Of a stretch of DNA of 64,000 bases, positions 54,346 through 64,000 are shown in pieces. This DNA is from Microbacterium atlanticum (lineage in GTDB: Bacteria > Actinomycetota > Actinomycetes > Actinomycetales > Microbacteriaceae). The stretch is taken from positions 1,674,001 through 1,738,000 of the forward strand of contig NZ_CP063813.1 of NCBI RefSeq assembly GCF_015277815.1, written 5' to 3'. The first letter of the stretch is position 1. Every line of letters starts with the position of its first letter. The notes under the pieces are model-generated. The model had not been told where the DNA came from, made no database searches, and saw nothing but the letters and a program-made list of their open reading frames with translations. The translations under genes were made by a program, and so were the position numbers.

Positions 54346-57300
54346 ATGTCGGCGAGCGAGCGTCCGGGATCGCTGACTCCGCTCGCGCGACTGGGCTTCA
54401 GCCGGCTCACCGAGGCGGAGGCGCTGCTCGAGGAGCTGTCGCAGCTGATCGGCGCGCCGCGGAGCGAGGTGCTCGATGCCGCCGCACACGCGGCAGATCC
54501 GGACGAGGCTCTGTTCGGCGTGACGCGGCTGGCCCGCCGGGACCCCGATCCGGTCGCACGCGCGAGGCGGCGTCCGGACGCCTGGCGTGCGCTGTGGGCG
54601 CTGCTGGGCGCCTCCAGCGGCTTCGGCGAGTTCTTCCTCCGTCATCCTGCCGAGGTCGATGAGCTCGGCGACGCCGGTGTGCGTCTGCCGACCGGCGATG
54701 AGCTGCGCGAGACGATGCTGGCAGCGGTGGGAGCCGTCGACGGATTCGCGGCCGAGGGCGGGGAGGGCGCGTGGGTCGCCCTGCGCGTCCGCTATCGGCG
54801 CATGCTGGCGCGCATCGCGGCGTACGACCTGCTCAGTCCCTCGCCGGTCGACGAGATCGCCGGAGTCTCGGCAGGGCTGGCGGATGCCGCGGGCGCGGCG
54901 CTCGAGGCGTCCCTCGCCGTCGCGCGCACGCGGGTGTCGGGCGGTGCGGTGGGGGCCGGGCTCTTTCCCCGCGACCAGGTGGCGCGCACGAAGCTCGCGA
55001 TCATCGGCATGGGAAAGACCGGGGCGCGCGAGCTCAACTACGTCAGCGATGTCGACGTCATCTTCGTCGCGGGCGGCGATGACGCCGCGGTCGATGAGCT
55101 GGGGGAGAGTCGCATCGTCGACATCGCGACGCGTCTGGCGGTGCAGACGATGCGCGGGATCAGCGGTGTGGAGATCGAGCCGCCGCTGTGGGAAGTCGAC
55201 GCGAACCTCCGCCCGGAGGGCAAGCAGGGCGCCCTCGTGCGGACGCTGGACTCGCACCTGGCGTACTACGACCGTTGGGCCAAGAGCTGGGAGTTCCAGG
55301 CGCTGCTGAAGGCGCGCCCGATCGCCGGCGACGAGGCGCTCGGGCGCGCCTACACCGAGGCGGTGCAGCCGAAGGTGTGGACCAGCGCGGCGCGCGAGAA
55401 CTTCGTCGACTCCGTGCAGCGCATGCGGGAGCGGGTCACGGAGCACATTCCCGCCGCTGACGTGCCGTATCAGATCAAGCTCGGACCCGGCGGCATCCGC
55501 GACATCGAGTTCACGGTGCAGCTGCTGCAGCTCGTGCACGGGCTCTCGGATGACCGCATCCGCCAGCGGGGCACCCTCGACGCCCTCGCGGCGCTCGTGA
55601 CCGAGGGGTACATCGGCCGGGCCGAGGCATCCGCGTTCTCGCGTGACTACCGCGTGCTGCGGCTCCTGGAGCACCGCGTGCAGCTTCGTCAGCTGCGACG
55701 CACGCATCTCATGCCGCAGCGCCCGGACGACCTGCGCGTCCTTGCCAGGTCCAGCGGCCTCGCCGACGGCGGCGACGGAGTCTGGTCGCTGTGGGAGTCG
55801 GTCAAGCGCGAGGTCCGCGACATCCATGTGCGGCTGTTCTACCGCCCGCTCCTGTCGGCGGTGGCAGCGCTGCCCGCCGACGAGCGGGTGCTGTCGACCG
55901 AGCAGGCGCACGACCGCCTGGCCGCGATCGGCTTCGCCGATCCGGCCGGCGCCCTGCGCCACATCGCGGCGCTGACCAGCGGCCTGAGCCGGAAGGCCAC
56001 CATCCAGCGACATCTCATGCCCGTGATGATCCGGTGGTTCGCCGACGGCGCCGACCCGGACTACGGCCTGCTCGCGTTCCGCCGGCTCAGCGAGCGGCTC
56101 GGGGACACGCACTGGTTCCTCCGCATGCTGCGGGACTCGTCGGGCGCCGCGGAAAGCCTGTCGCGCGTGCTCTCGGGCTCGCGCTACGTGGGCGAGCTGA
56201 TCGAGTGGATCCCGGAGTCCGCGGCCTGGCTCGATGACCCCGAGCTGCTGCGGCCCCGCTCCGGCGCGGCCCTCCAGCAGGAGGCACGGGCGATCCAGAC
56301 GCGTCATGCCACCACGCTCGACGCCATGCGCGCGGTGCGGGCGCTTCGGCGGCGGGAGCAGCTCCGGGTGGCGATGGGCGCGATCCTCGGGACGATGACC
56401 ATCGAGGAGGTGGCCGCTGCGCTCACGACCATCACCGACGTGACCATCCAGGCGACGCTCCGCGCCGTCCGTCGCGAGGTCGTTCCGCCGGACGACGCGT
56501 CACTGGACTTCTCGGTCATCGCGATGGGTCGCTTCGGCGGCGCGGAGCTGGGGTTCGGCTCGGACGCCGACGTCATGTACGTCTACCGCGCGAACGACGT
56601 CGACCCGCAGCGCGCGCAGGAGCTCGCGCTGAAGATCGTCGCAGCGCTGCGCACCCATTCCGAGGACCACCGCGTCCCGCTCGAGCTCGACGCCGACCTG
56701 CGTCCCGAGGGGCGCAACGGCCCTCTGGCGCGATCCCTCGACGCCTACGCCGAGTACTACCGGCGCTGGGCGCAGCCGTGGGAGGCTCAGGCTCTGCTGC
56801 GCGCCCGCGGGGTTGCGGGGAGCGTGAAGCTGATCGCCGACTTCGCCGAGCTCGCCGACCAGGTGCGCTACCCGCAGAGCGTCGACGCCGCTGCGGTGCG
56901 TGAGATCAAGCGCATCAAGGCCCGCGTCGAGAGCGAGCGTCTGCCGCAGGGCGTGGATCCCTCGCGGCACCTCAAGCTCGGGCGCGGGTCGCTCAGCGAC
57001 GTCGAGTGGCTCGTCCAGCTTCTTCAGCTGCAGCACGCCCATGCCGTTCCCGAAATGCGCACGACATCGACGCTGGGCGCGCTGCGTGCCGCCGAGGCGG
57101 CGGGGCTGCTTGCCACCAGCGCAGCGGACCGACTCGCCGAGGCATGGCGGCTCGCAAGCCGGCTCCGCTCGGCGAACACCCTCCTGTCAGGGCAGACGAG
57201 CGACGTCCTTCCGGTCGACCGCAAGAAGCTCGACGGCATCGGGAGGCTCCTCGAGTACCCGCCGCGCTCGGCCACCCGGGTCGAAGAGGACTACCTCGGC

Positions 57301-57348
57301 GTCACCCGCCGCGCGCGACGCGTCTTCGAGAAGCTGTTCTACGGCTAG
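54346..57348 (+). CDS. glnE: Bifunctional glutamine synthetase adenylyltransferase/deadenylylase
   Basis: 1000 residues, normal for actinobacterial GlnE. Two nucleotidyltransferase halves are visible: GMGKTGARELNYVSDVDVIF from residue 221 and AMGRFGGAELGFGSDADVMY from about residue 726; both keep the acidic metal ligands. It adds or removes AMP on glutamine synthetase (Tyr402 of glnA1 here). It sits 12 nt after glnA2 in one operon, the order seen in many actinobacteria. The start ATG is close to the glnA2 stop and was chosen for that reason. Confidence 0.96.
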   Translation: MSASERPGSLTPLARLGFSRLTEAEALLEELSQLIGAPRSEVLDAAAHAADPDEALFGVTRLARRDPDPVARARRRPDAWRALWALLGASSGFGEFFLRHPAEVDELGDAGVRLPTGDELRETMLAAVGAVDGFAAEGGEGAWVALRVRYRRMLARIAAYDLLSPSPVDEIAGVSAGLADAAGAALEASLAVARTRVSGGAVGAGLFPRDQVARTKLAIIGMGKTGARELNYVSDVDVIFVAGGDDAAVDELGESRIVDIATRLAVQTMRGISGVEIEPPLWEVDANLRPEGKQGALVRTLDSHLAYYDRWAKSWEFQALLKARPIAGDEALGRAYTEAVQPKVWTSAARENFVDSVQRMRERVTEHIPAADVPYQIKLGPGGIRDIEFTVQLLQLVHGLSDDRIRQRGTLDALAALVTEGYIGRAEASAFSRDYRVLRLLEHRVQLRQLRRTHLMPQRPDDLRVLARSSGLADGGDGVWSLWESVKREVRDIHVRLFYRPLLSAVAALPADERVLSTEQAHDRLAAIGFADPAGALRHIAALTSGLSRKATIQRHLMPVMIRWFADGADPDYGLLAFRRLSERLGDTHWFLRMLRDSSGAAESLSRVLSGSRYVGELIEWIPESAAWLDDPELLRPRSGAALQQEARAIQTRHATTLDAMRAVRALRRREQLRVAMGAILGTMTIEEVAAALTTITDVTIQATLRAVRREVVPPDDASLDFSVIAMGRFGGAELGFGSDADVMYVYRANDVDPQRAQELALKIVAALRTHSEDHRVPLELDADLRPEGRNGPLARSLDAYAEYYRRWAQPWEAQALLRARGVAGSVKLIADFAELADQVRYPQSVDAAAVREIKRIKARVESERLPQGVDPSRHLKLGRGSLSDVEWLVQLLQLQHAHAVPEMRTTSTLGALRAAEAAGLLATSAADRLAEAWRLASRLRSANTLLSGQTSDVLPVDRKKLDGIGRLLEYPPRSATRVEEDYLGVTRRARRVFEKLFYG

Positions 57349-57377
57349 AGTTCCCGGTCGAGTCGAACCCTGCACGT

Positions 57378-58190
57378 TCAGGGCGCGGGGCAGAGCGGGA
57401 TGCCGTCGATGCGGTCGCCTTCGAGAGGCGTGCCGCCCAGGGCAGCCACCACGCGGACGGCACGGTCCCAGTAGCGTGCGTAGTGGTACGGGTCCTTGTT
57501 GATCTGCGTGCGATGGGCGACGAGCGTCGGCTCCACCGCGGCCCGCTCGGGTACGCGATGCGCCATCGCCCGGTAGAAGACGGACGCCGCCGTGTAAGGA
57601 TCCAGCCGCGCCTCGCGGGGTCCCCAGGAGTCCTGCTGCTGGAACAGGCCGATGGACGTGGTGCGCGAGCCGTCCGGGTTGGTGACTCCGCTCGTCTCCC
57701 AGTCGCCGTAGTCGATGTTCCGCAGCGACGACTCACCCATCGCGGTCATCACGGCGATCGTCTGGTCGCGGGCGTCGAATCCGAGGTCGCGGCCTGCGGT
57801 GAGGATCGTGCAGGCGTGCGAGAGCTGCTCGGGCCCGTATCCCGCGATCCCGGGCGCCACGATCGCCGGCGGCAGCAGCGGCACGTCGGGGCCCGCACCG
57901 CCGTCGTCCGCCGCGAACGCCTTGCCGAACGCGCCCGCCAGGGCACCGGCGCCCACGAGCGCGGCGGCGACGATCGCCAGCGAGACGGTCAGCGCCAGCA
58001 CGACGGCGGCACCGGTGCGGGCGGTGCGACGCCCTCGACGCGTGGACCGCTTCGCGCGGCGGCGTGCAGTGGACGTCTTGCCCCGGGGCGACGTCGGCGT
58101 CCTGGTCGCTTTCGAGGCCGTCGTCCGGCGCGCGGGACGTCGCGACGGTGCGGGGCGGCGAGCAGGCATCGGCGGTTCGCTTTCGGTCAC
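57378..58190 (-). CDS. Secreted or membrane-anchored lysozyme-like protein
   Basis: About 270 residues. A very basic, Ser/Thr/Arg-rich cytoplasmic head leads into one transmembrane helix (about residues 63-85), then an extracellular domain with AVMTAMGESSLRNIDYGDWE and SIGLFQQQDSWG, the catalytic-Glu region and Gln-rich turn of phage-type lytic transglycosylases/lysozyme-like folds. Likely a cell wall hydrolase. Start is uncertain: GTG 58190 or ATG 58169; the -10 TATGCT (58217-58212) rules out the first ATG at 58241. It lies between glnE and glnA1 and has its own promoter. Confidence 0.68.
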   Translation of the reverse strand: MTESEPPMPARRPAPSRRPARRTTASKATRTPTSPRGKTSTARRRAKRSTRRGRRTARTGAAVVLALTVSLAIVAAALVGAGALAGAFGKAFAADDGGAGPDVPLLPPAIVAPGIAGYGPEQLSHACTILTAGRDLGFDARDQTIAVMTAMGESSLRNIDYGDWETSGVTNPDGSRTTSIGLFQQQDSWGPREARLDPYTAASVFYRAMAHRVPERAAVEPTLVAHRTQINKDPYHYARYWDRAVRVVAALGGTPLEGDRIDGIPLCPAP

Positions 58191-58256
58191 GGGGCGCGCG
58201 GGCGCTCGTTCAGCATAGGCACCGATCGCGGGTCGCGGCATCCGTCGTCCGACGCC

Positions 58257-58291
58257 AGAGGGCCCCGGTCGGGCAATGACCGGGGCCCTCT
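58257..58291 (-). terminator. Terminator of glnA1
   Basis: A 14-bp perfect stem: 58257-58270 with 58278-58291, loop of 7 nt. On the minus strand it follows the glnA1 stop by 14 nt. Confidence 0.85.
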
Positions 58292-58305
58292 CGGTGCCGG
58301 AAGCG

Positions 58306-59730
<1,425 letters not shown>

Positions 59731-59801
59731 GAAGACTCCAGAGGTAGGGCATTCGGAACCGCCCGTGCGGGTCGGGCTTGCTGGCAAGCTACCCAAGGGG
59801 G

Positions 59802-59839
59802 ATTGCCCGACAGTATCACTCGTGTTTCGGGCATGTTAC
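59802..59839 (-). promoter_or_regulatory. Double GlnR-type operator of glnA1
   Basis: Read on the minus strand: GTAAC, N6, GAAAC, N6, GATAC, N6, GCAAT. The first pair (59839-59824) is a perfect match to the actinobacterial GlnR consensus GTnAC-N6-GAAAC; the second (59817-59802) is weaker. A TAGCTT hexamer (59791-59786) downstream is a plausible -10, so the boxes lie at about -25 to -60, normal for an activator. They also lie just upstream of the divergent RDD promoter. Confidence 0.85.
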
Positions 59840-59862
59840 GGGCGCCTGGATACGCTGAAGGG

Positions 59863-60255
59863 GTGACCGCGAGCACCCAGGACTACCCCGGAGAACGCCT
59901 CGGACTGCCCCGGGAGGGCGCCGGATCGATCGGCCGGCTCGGCCGCCGGGTGGGGGCGCTGTTCATCGACTACGGCGCGGCGTACCTCATCTCCGGCTTC
60001 TTCGGGTGGGATCCGCTCGCCATCCTCGCGCTGTTCGCGGCGATTCAGCTGGTCTTCCTCCCGACGCTCCAGGGGAGCCCCGGTCACCGGCTCTTCGGGC
60101 TGCGGCTGATGCGCCTCGACGGCGCGTGGGTCGGCCTATGGCGTCCCATCGTCCGCACGGCGCTGCTCGTCGTGGTGATCCCGGCCGTCATCTGGGACGC
60201 CGATCAGCGCGGACTGCACGACAAGGCTGCCGGAACGGTCCTCGTCCGGTCCTGA
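59863..60255 (+). CDS. RDD family membrane protein
   Basis: 130 residues. Three hydrophobic helices; the RDD motif region shows GRLGRRVGALFIDY (Arg-Asp pair) and the late Asp-Gln-Arg motif WDADQRGLHDKAAGT. RDD proteins are small membrane proteins of unclear function, some linked to ion transport. The GTG start is supported by TACGCT exactly 6 nt upstream; an upstream in-frame ATG would lie within the glnA1 promoter. It shares its intergenic region with glnA1. Confidence 0.85.
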   Translation: MTASTQDYPGERLGLPREGAGSIGRLGRRVGALFIDYGAAYLISGFFGWDPLAILALFAAIQLVFLPTLQGSPGHRLFGLRLMRLDGAWVGLWRPIVRTALLVVVIPAVIWDADQRGLHDKAAGTVLVRS

Positions 60256-60272
60256 CGGTCCGCGGCGGCGAG

Positions 60273-60983
60273 TCAGCGCGGGCGCGGCGCCCGCACCTTC
60301 GTCGGGTCGATGCCCTTCGGGATGGGCAGCGACGACAGCGTCTGCGACACAGAGTCGATGCGCTTGATGACCGCCGCCATGGTCGCGCGGTCGATCTTCT
60401 TGGGGAGCGCCTTGATCGCGGGGGCGAGCTTGCCGATGGGGACCTCGCCGTCTCCGTGGCCGACGTAGAACACGGTGACAGGCACACCGGCCGCGACCCG
60501 CTGCACCTTCGCACGCTCGTCGTTGACCAGGCGCGTGAGGCGGCCGCGCGCGCCCTCGCCGACGATGACGACGCCGCCGCGACCCACCGCCCGGTAGACG
60601 GCCTCCTGCGTCTTGGGGTTGATGCCCACCGGCATCTCGCTGGCAGACCACTTGCGACCCAGCGAGGTCGACAGGACGTGGCCCGTGGCACCGGGCATGC
60701 CGTCGATCTTCTTGTACATCGCGCGGGTGGACAGACGGGTCATCGTCATCATCGAGGCCAGCACGCCGAGCATCAGGCCCGTCAGGCCCCACAGGATCAC
60801 GCTCCAGATGGCGACCGGCGGGATCAGGAATCCGATCGCCACACCCACCGCGATGCCGAGGAGCAGGACGCCGATGAGGAGGAACGGCAGCCAGCGGTAC
60901 TCCTTCTGCGTGAAGGTGTAGAGGGTGCGGATCTGGGAGAAGAAACCAGGGCCCTTCTCGGGGGCGGAGCTGCGGGCGGCCAT
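60273..60983 (-). CDS. DUF4191 membrane protein
   Basis: 236 residues matching DUF4191: a helix pair at about residues 30-80 (PFLLIGVLLLGIAVGVAIGF and following), then a soluble domain with TGHVLSTSLGRKW and VPVTVFYVGHGDGEV. The family is restricted to actinobacteria and usually lies by lipA/lipB or glnA; function unknown. TAGGCT is 7 nt upstream of the ATG, though GGAGG also lies in that gap, so ordinary initiation is possible. It converges on RDD with 17 bp between. Confidence 0.88.
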   Translation of the reverse strand: MAARSSAPEKGPGFFSQIRTLYTFTQKEYRWLPFLLIGVLLLGIAVGVAIGFLIPPVAIWSVILWGLTGLMLGVLASMMTMTRLSTRAMYKKIDGMPGATGHVLSTSLGRKWSASEMPVGINPKTQEAVYRAVGRGGVVIVGEGARGRLTRLVNDERAKVQRVAAGVPVTVFYVGHGDGEVPIGKLAPAIKALPKKIDRATMAAVIKRIDSVSQTLSSLPIPKGIDPTKVRAPRPR

Positions 60984-61108
60984 AGCCTCCAGCCTACCTT
61001 TCCGCGCGTGGATCCTCGGCTCCTCCCCATGGGCGCCCGACCGCCGTTCTTCCACAGACGCCGCCAGACTCGCCCTCCCCGGCCGCCGGCTCGCCCACGC
61101 TTGGGTGC

Positions 61109-62434
61109 GTGGAGACGGAAGACGCACCTCTGGGCCAGGCCTATCGGGCCGTACGGGCCGTGCGCGCCCCTGAGGACGGCCCGTGGCCGGGTGTGCTCGT
61201 GCGCACCGCCCCCGGGCTTTCGTCCGTCCTCGTCGACGCGGAGGTGCTCGGCGAGCGCTGGGCGGGATGGGATGCCGGCGGTGAGGGGCACGTGCTCGCG
61301 CCGATCGATATCGCGCGACGCGCCGACGGGCACGACGCGGTCCTCCCGGTGTGCCTGGAGCGACTGGACGACTTCATCCGACGGCGCGAGGCGCGCCTGC
61401 CTCTCGGGCCGGGCGAGGCGGTGACACTCGCGGTCAGCGTCATGCGCGGGTGTGCGGAGCTGGCCGGCTCGCCCGACATCCGCGGTGAGTGGTGGCTCGA
61501 CGACACCGGACGCCCGGTGCTGGCGACGGATGCCTCGGAGGAGCGCGTACGGGATGCGTCGGCCGCGCTCCTCGACCAGGTCACGGTTGCACCGGTCATG
61601 AAGCGAACGTGGGACACCGCGGTGCGGGCGATCCGCGCCGACCGGTTGTCGACGGTCGAGCTGGAAGCGGCTGAGGAAGCCCTGTTCGCCCTCGCGGCAG
61701 CCGAGCCGCTGGTGACGATGAGCCTGCACCCGCGACGAGCGGCCGAGGGCGCCTCGGCGACGAACGCCGGGGGCCACCGCCGCATCGTCGAGGAACCGCC
61801 AGCGCGATCCCTGTGGCAGTCGCTGCTGCGCGGTGTCGACGACGAGCTCGCCGACACGGTGTCGCGCGCGACCACCGGCGTCTGGCGACGGCTGAGACCC
61901 GCGGACCGGACGGGTCGCCGCCCCTCCCGTCGTGCGCCGTGGCTCGTGGCCGGCGCCGTCGGAGCCGCCGTGCTGACGGGCGGTGCTCTGTGGCCGACCG
62001 CGAACGGCATCAGCACCGCCGGGCCCGCGGCGACGGCGCCCGTCGCGTCGGACGGCGACCAGACGGCGGTGACGCCCGATCCGCAGGGAGCGGGCGGCGG
62101 TGAGGGCAGCGGGCTCGACGCCGGCACCGCACCCGTCACGGCCGCCGCCGACCTCGCGACCATCGCAGCCGGTCTGCTGGACGCCCGACGGGAATGCGAC
62201 GACGAGGCCGCCTGTGTTGCCGGGGTCGCCGTCGATGGCGCCTCCGTCGTCGGCGGAGCCGTCGACCTGCCGGCTCAGGAGCGGACGGTCACGCTGCTCG
62301 ACGACTTCGGCGACCTCGCGGTCGTTCGCGTCGATCCACGCGACGGCGCGGGGCCGGCCCAGCTGGTCGTGATCGTGCGTCAGGACGCCGGATGGCTGCT
62401 GCGCGACGTCCGTGACGTCGCGCAGCAGCCATAG
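61109..62434 (+). CDS. Single-pass membrane protein of unknown function
   Basis: 441 residues, not recognised. Residues 1-260 form a cytosolic alpha/beta region (WWLDDTGRPVLATDA is its most distinctive stretch), then a basic segment and one helix (about residues 278-298), then an Ala/Gly/Asp-rich linker and an extracytoplasmic domain of about 95 residues with Cys in RRECDDEAACVAG, possibly disulphide-linked. The layout resembles kinase-like or sensor proteins with an outer domain, but no kinase motif is intact. GTG start is uncertain. Its last codons form a perfect hairpin. Confidence 0.6.
   Translation: METEDAPLGQAYRAVRAVRAPEDGPWPGVLVRTAPGLSSVLVDAEVLGERWAGWDAGGEGHVLAPIDIARRADGHDAVLPVCLERLDDFIRRREARLPLGPGEAVTLAVSVMRGCAELAGSPDIRGEWWLDDTGRPVLATDASEERVRDASAALLDQVTVAPVMKRTWDTAVRAIRADRLSTVELEAAEEALFALAAAEPLVTMSLHPRRAAEGASATNAGGHRRIVEEPPARSLWQSLLRGVDDELADTVSRATTGVWRRLRPADRTGRRPSRRAPWLVAGAVGAAVLTGGALWPTANGISTAGPAATAPVASDGDQTAVTPDPQGAGGGEGSGLDAGTAPVTAAADLATIAAGLLDARRECDDEAACVAGVAVDGASVVGGAVDLPAQERTVTLLDDFGDLAVVRVDPRDGAGPAQLVVIVRQDAGWLLRDVRDVAQQP
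62392..62432. terminator. Perfect 19-bp hairpin overlapping the 3' end of the coding sequence
   Basis: ATGGCTGCTGCGCGACGTC (62392-62410) pairs perfectly with 62414-62432, leaving a 3-nt loop CGT. The arms are made of the last codons of the membrane protein gene (TAG at 62432-62434). It is 20 bp from the convergent sucB stop, so it can terminate both transcripts. Confidence 0.75.
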
Positions 62435-62453
62435 ACGCCGGGGCGGCCCCCGA

Positions 62454-64000
62454 TCAGATGCCGAGCTGGCCCTCGAACTGCGCCGCCTCCAGGCGCGACT
62501 TCACGGCACCCAGGAACCGCGCGGCGTCGGCCCCGTCGATGACGCGGTGGTCGTAGGAGAGCGCCAGGAACACGTAGGAGCGCACCGAGATGGCGTCCTT
62601 GCCGTCGACCGTCACCACGCCCGGGCGCTTGACGACGACCCCGGTGCCGAGGATCGCGGTCTGCGGAAGGAAGACCACGGGCGTGTCGAACAGCGCACCG
62701 CGCGAACCGGTGTTGGTCAGCGTGAAGGTGCCGCCGGCGAGCTCGTCGGGCTTCAGCTTGTTGTCGCGGGTCCGCGCCGCGAGATCGGCGATCTCGTGCG
62801 CGATCTCGGCGAGGTTCTTCGTCGCCGCGTCGCGCAGCACCGGCGTGAGCAGGCCGCGCTCGGTGTCGACGGCGATGGAGAGGTTCTCGGTCGCCGGATA
62901 GACGATCTGGTCGCCGTCCACGGTCGAGTTGATGACCGGGTACGCCTGCAGCGCCTCCGCGGCGGCGAGGGCGAAGAACGGCAGGAAGGACAGCTTGTCG
63001 CCGGTCTTGGACTGGAACTCGCCCTTCACCTTGTCGCGGAACGCCGCGAGCTTGGTGACGTCGACCTCCACGACGGAGGTGAGCTGCGCCGTGGACTGCA
63101 TCGACTCGACGGCCCGCTGGGCGAGGACCTTGCGAAGCCGCGACATCGGCTGGGTCGTGCCTCGCAGCGGCGACACCTCCAGCGGCGCAGGCGCCGCAGG
63201 AGCGGCCGCGGCCGGCGCCTCGGCCGGAGCCGACGCCGCCTCCGCGGCCTTGAGCACGTCCTCCTTGCGGATGCGGCCTCCGACGCCGGTGCCCTTGACT
63301 GTCGCGAGGTCGACGCCCTGCTGCTGGGCGAGGCGGCGGACCAGCGGCGTCACATAGGTGACGCTGTCGTCGTCCGCGAGCGAGGGGGCGGACGCCGGAG
63401 CCGCACTCTGAGCGGGCGCGGGGGTCTCCGCCGGGGCGGGAGCCGCGGCCTGTGCCGGCGCCTGCGCGGGCGCCGGCGCCTGAGCGGGCGCCTCGGCGGC
63501 GGGTGCGGGGGCTTCGGCCGGTGCCGGTGCGGGGGCCTCGGCCTGTGCCGGTGCGGGGGCCTCCGCCGGTGCCGGTGCCTGTGCCGGCGCGGGAGCCTCC
63601 GCCGCCGGCGCGGCCCCTGCCTCACCGATGCGGGCGAGGGGCGAGCCGACCGCGACCGTCTCGTCCTCCTGGACGAGGATCTCCTGCAGCGTGCCGGCGA
63701 ACGGCGAAGGGATCTCGGTGTCGACCTTGTCGGTCGAGATCTCGAGGAGCGGCTCGTCGACCGCGACCTCGTCGCCGACCTGCTTCAGCCAGCGGGTCAC
63801 CGTTCCCTCCGTGACGCTCTCGCCGAGCTCGGGGAGGACGACGTCCTTGCCTGCGGCAGCGGGTGCCTCGGCGGCCGGCGCGGCTGCCGGTGCAGCCTCG
63901 GCCGGCGCGGGAGCGGCGGCGGGCGCTTCGGCCTGGGCGGGCGCCTCAGCAGGGGCGGGCGCTGCGGCCGGTGCGGCGTCCGCGGGGGCGGCAGGGGTCT
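62454..64000 (-). CDS. sucB: 2-oxo acid dehydrogenase E2, SucB/DlaT type, 5' end outside window
   Basis: 514 residues are visible and the frame runs off the right edge. A lipoyl domain with EISTDKVDTEIP (lipoyl-Lys) is preceded by VVLPELGESVTEG and, further upstream, by an Ala/Pro/Glu-rich linker, so at least one more lipoyl domain is expected outside. Then come a long Pro-Ala-Glu-Gln linker, an E3-binding domain (YVTPLVRRLAQQQGVDL) and the catalytic acyltransferase domain ending SYDHRVIDGADA. In actinobacteria this protein serves pyruvate dehydrogenase even when labelled SucB. It probably works with aceE of this window. Confidence 0.93.
   Translation of the reverse strand, partial: TPAAPADAAPAAAPAPAEAPAQAEAPAAAPAPAEAAPAAAPAAEAPAAAGKDVVLPELGESVTEGTVTRWLKQVGDEVAVDEPLLEISTDKVDTEIPSPFAGTLQEILVQEDETVAVGSPLARIGEAGAAPAAEAPAPAQAPAPAEAPAPAQAEAPAPAPAEAPAPAAEAPAQAPAPAQAPAQAAAPAPAETPAPAQSAAPASAPSLADDDSVTYVTPLVRRLAQQQGVDLATVKGTGVGGRIRKEDVLKAAEAASAPAEAPAAAAPAAPAPLEVSPLRGTTQPMSRLRKVLAQRAVESMQSTAQLTSVVEVDVTKLAAFRDKVKGEFQSKTGDKLSFLPFFALAAAEALQAYPVINSTVDGDQIVYPATENLSIAVDTERGLLTPVLRDAATKNLAEIAHEIADLAARTRDNKLKPDELAGGTFTLTNTGSRGALFDTPVVFLPQTAILGTGVVVKRPGVVTVDGKDAISVRSYVFLALSYDHRVIDGADAARFLGAVKSRLEAAQFEGQLGI

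Noticed and set aside
52864..56307. 1147-codon minus-strand open frame antisense to glnA2 and glnE
   Set aside because: High GC keeps antisense frames open; the translation is His/Arg/Gln-rich with no domain, and glnA2/glnE on the plus strand are certain.
63380..63640. Tandem repeat rich in Ala/Pro/Glu codons near the right edge
   Set aside because: This is the flexible linker between lipoyl and E3-binding domains of the E2 protein, not an independent DNA repeat or CRISPR array.

Overview
The window is a GC-rich (about 70%, estimated by eye) chromosomal segment from an actinobacterium. Its gene content and order fit the family Microbacteriaceae, with a Microbacterium-like genome the most probable source; this is inference from gene content, not a database match. 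Actinobacterial hallmarks are a single-chain AceE-type pyruvate dehydrogenase E1 next to a FasR-like regulator and a fabD-fabH-acpP-fabF cluster, glnA2-glnE-glnA1 beside RDD and DUF4191 genes, DUF3145, polyphosphate glucokinase, and hrcA followed by a second-type dnaJ. Almost everything is core chromosome. No insertion sequence, prophage, integrase or CRISPR array was seen, and no stretch over 300 bases lacks a gene (the one gap in the protein map, 51396-51860, holds the RNase P RNA).

Layout. 2-9349: comEC (cut by the left edge), holA, rpsT, a hydrolase, an aminotransferase, lepA, a UPF0548 protein and hemW. 9433-16759: heat-shock and translation block, with CIRCE-controlled hrcA-dnaJ-rsmE and then a tight HIT-phoH-ybeY-CBS-era operon. 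16861-19719: a small protein, a lipoprotein, and leuA with a leucine-rich leader peptide and attenuator. 19784-25322: a TRIC-like channel, a pair of dynamin-like GTPases, and a MarR regulator with a membrane protein. 25422-33059: recO-uppS, a DsbA-like protein, dusB-dgt-dnaG and an orphan ABC ATPase. 33134-40822: tRNA-Asn, def, a NIPA-like transporter, tRNA-Met, a GlcNAc-type PTS permease, a DUF262/DUF1524 protein of the GmrSD restriction type, a possible iron-controlled oxygenase-like protein, and DUF3145. This is the most accessory-looking part.

41022-48615 (all minus strand) runs aceE, fasR, fabD, fabH, acpP, fabF, so acetyl-CoA supply, its likely regulator and type II fatty acid synthesis lie together. 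48757-52944: tRNA-Val, a zinc-ribbon coiled-coil protein, a small family A DNA polymerase, rnpB, ppgK and a small SPOR-like protein. 52996-60983 is the nitrogen block: glnA2, glnE, a lysozyme-like secreted protein, glnA1 with a two-box GlnR site, RDD and DUF4191. 61109-64000: an unknown membrane protein and the E2 gene sucB/dlaT, cut by the right edge.

Regulation is unusually readable. Many genes have a TANNNT -10 hexamer exactly 6 or 7 nt before the start codon, which predicts leaderless mRNAs. In several cases the stop codon of one gene is part of the -10 hexamer of the next. Other readable elements are the leuA attenuator, CIRCE, a MarR operator, GlnR boxes, an imperfect iron box, nested inverted repeats before fabD, hairpins bracketing acpP, and several strong terminators. 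The octamer GGCATCCG/CGGATGCC is strikingly frequent across the window.
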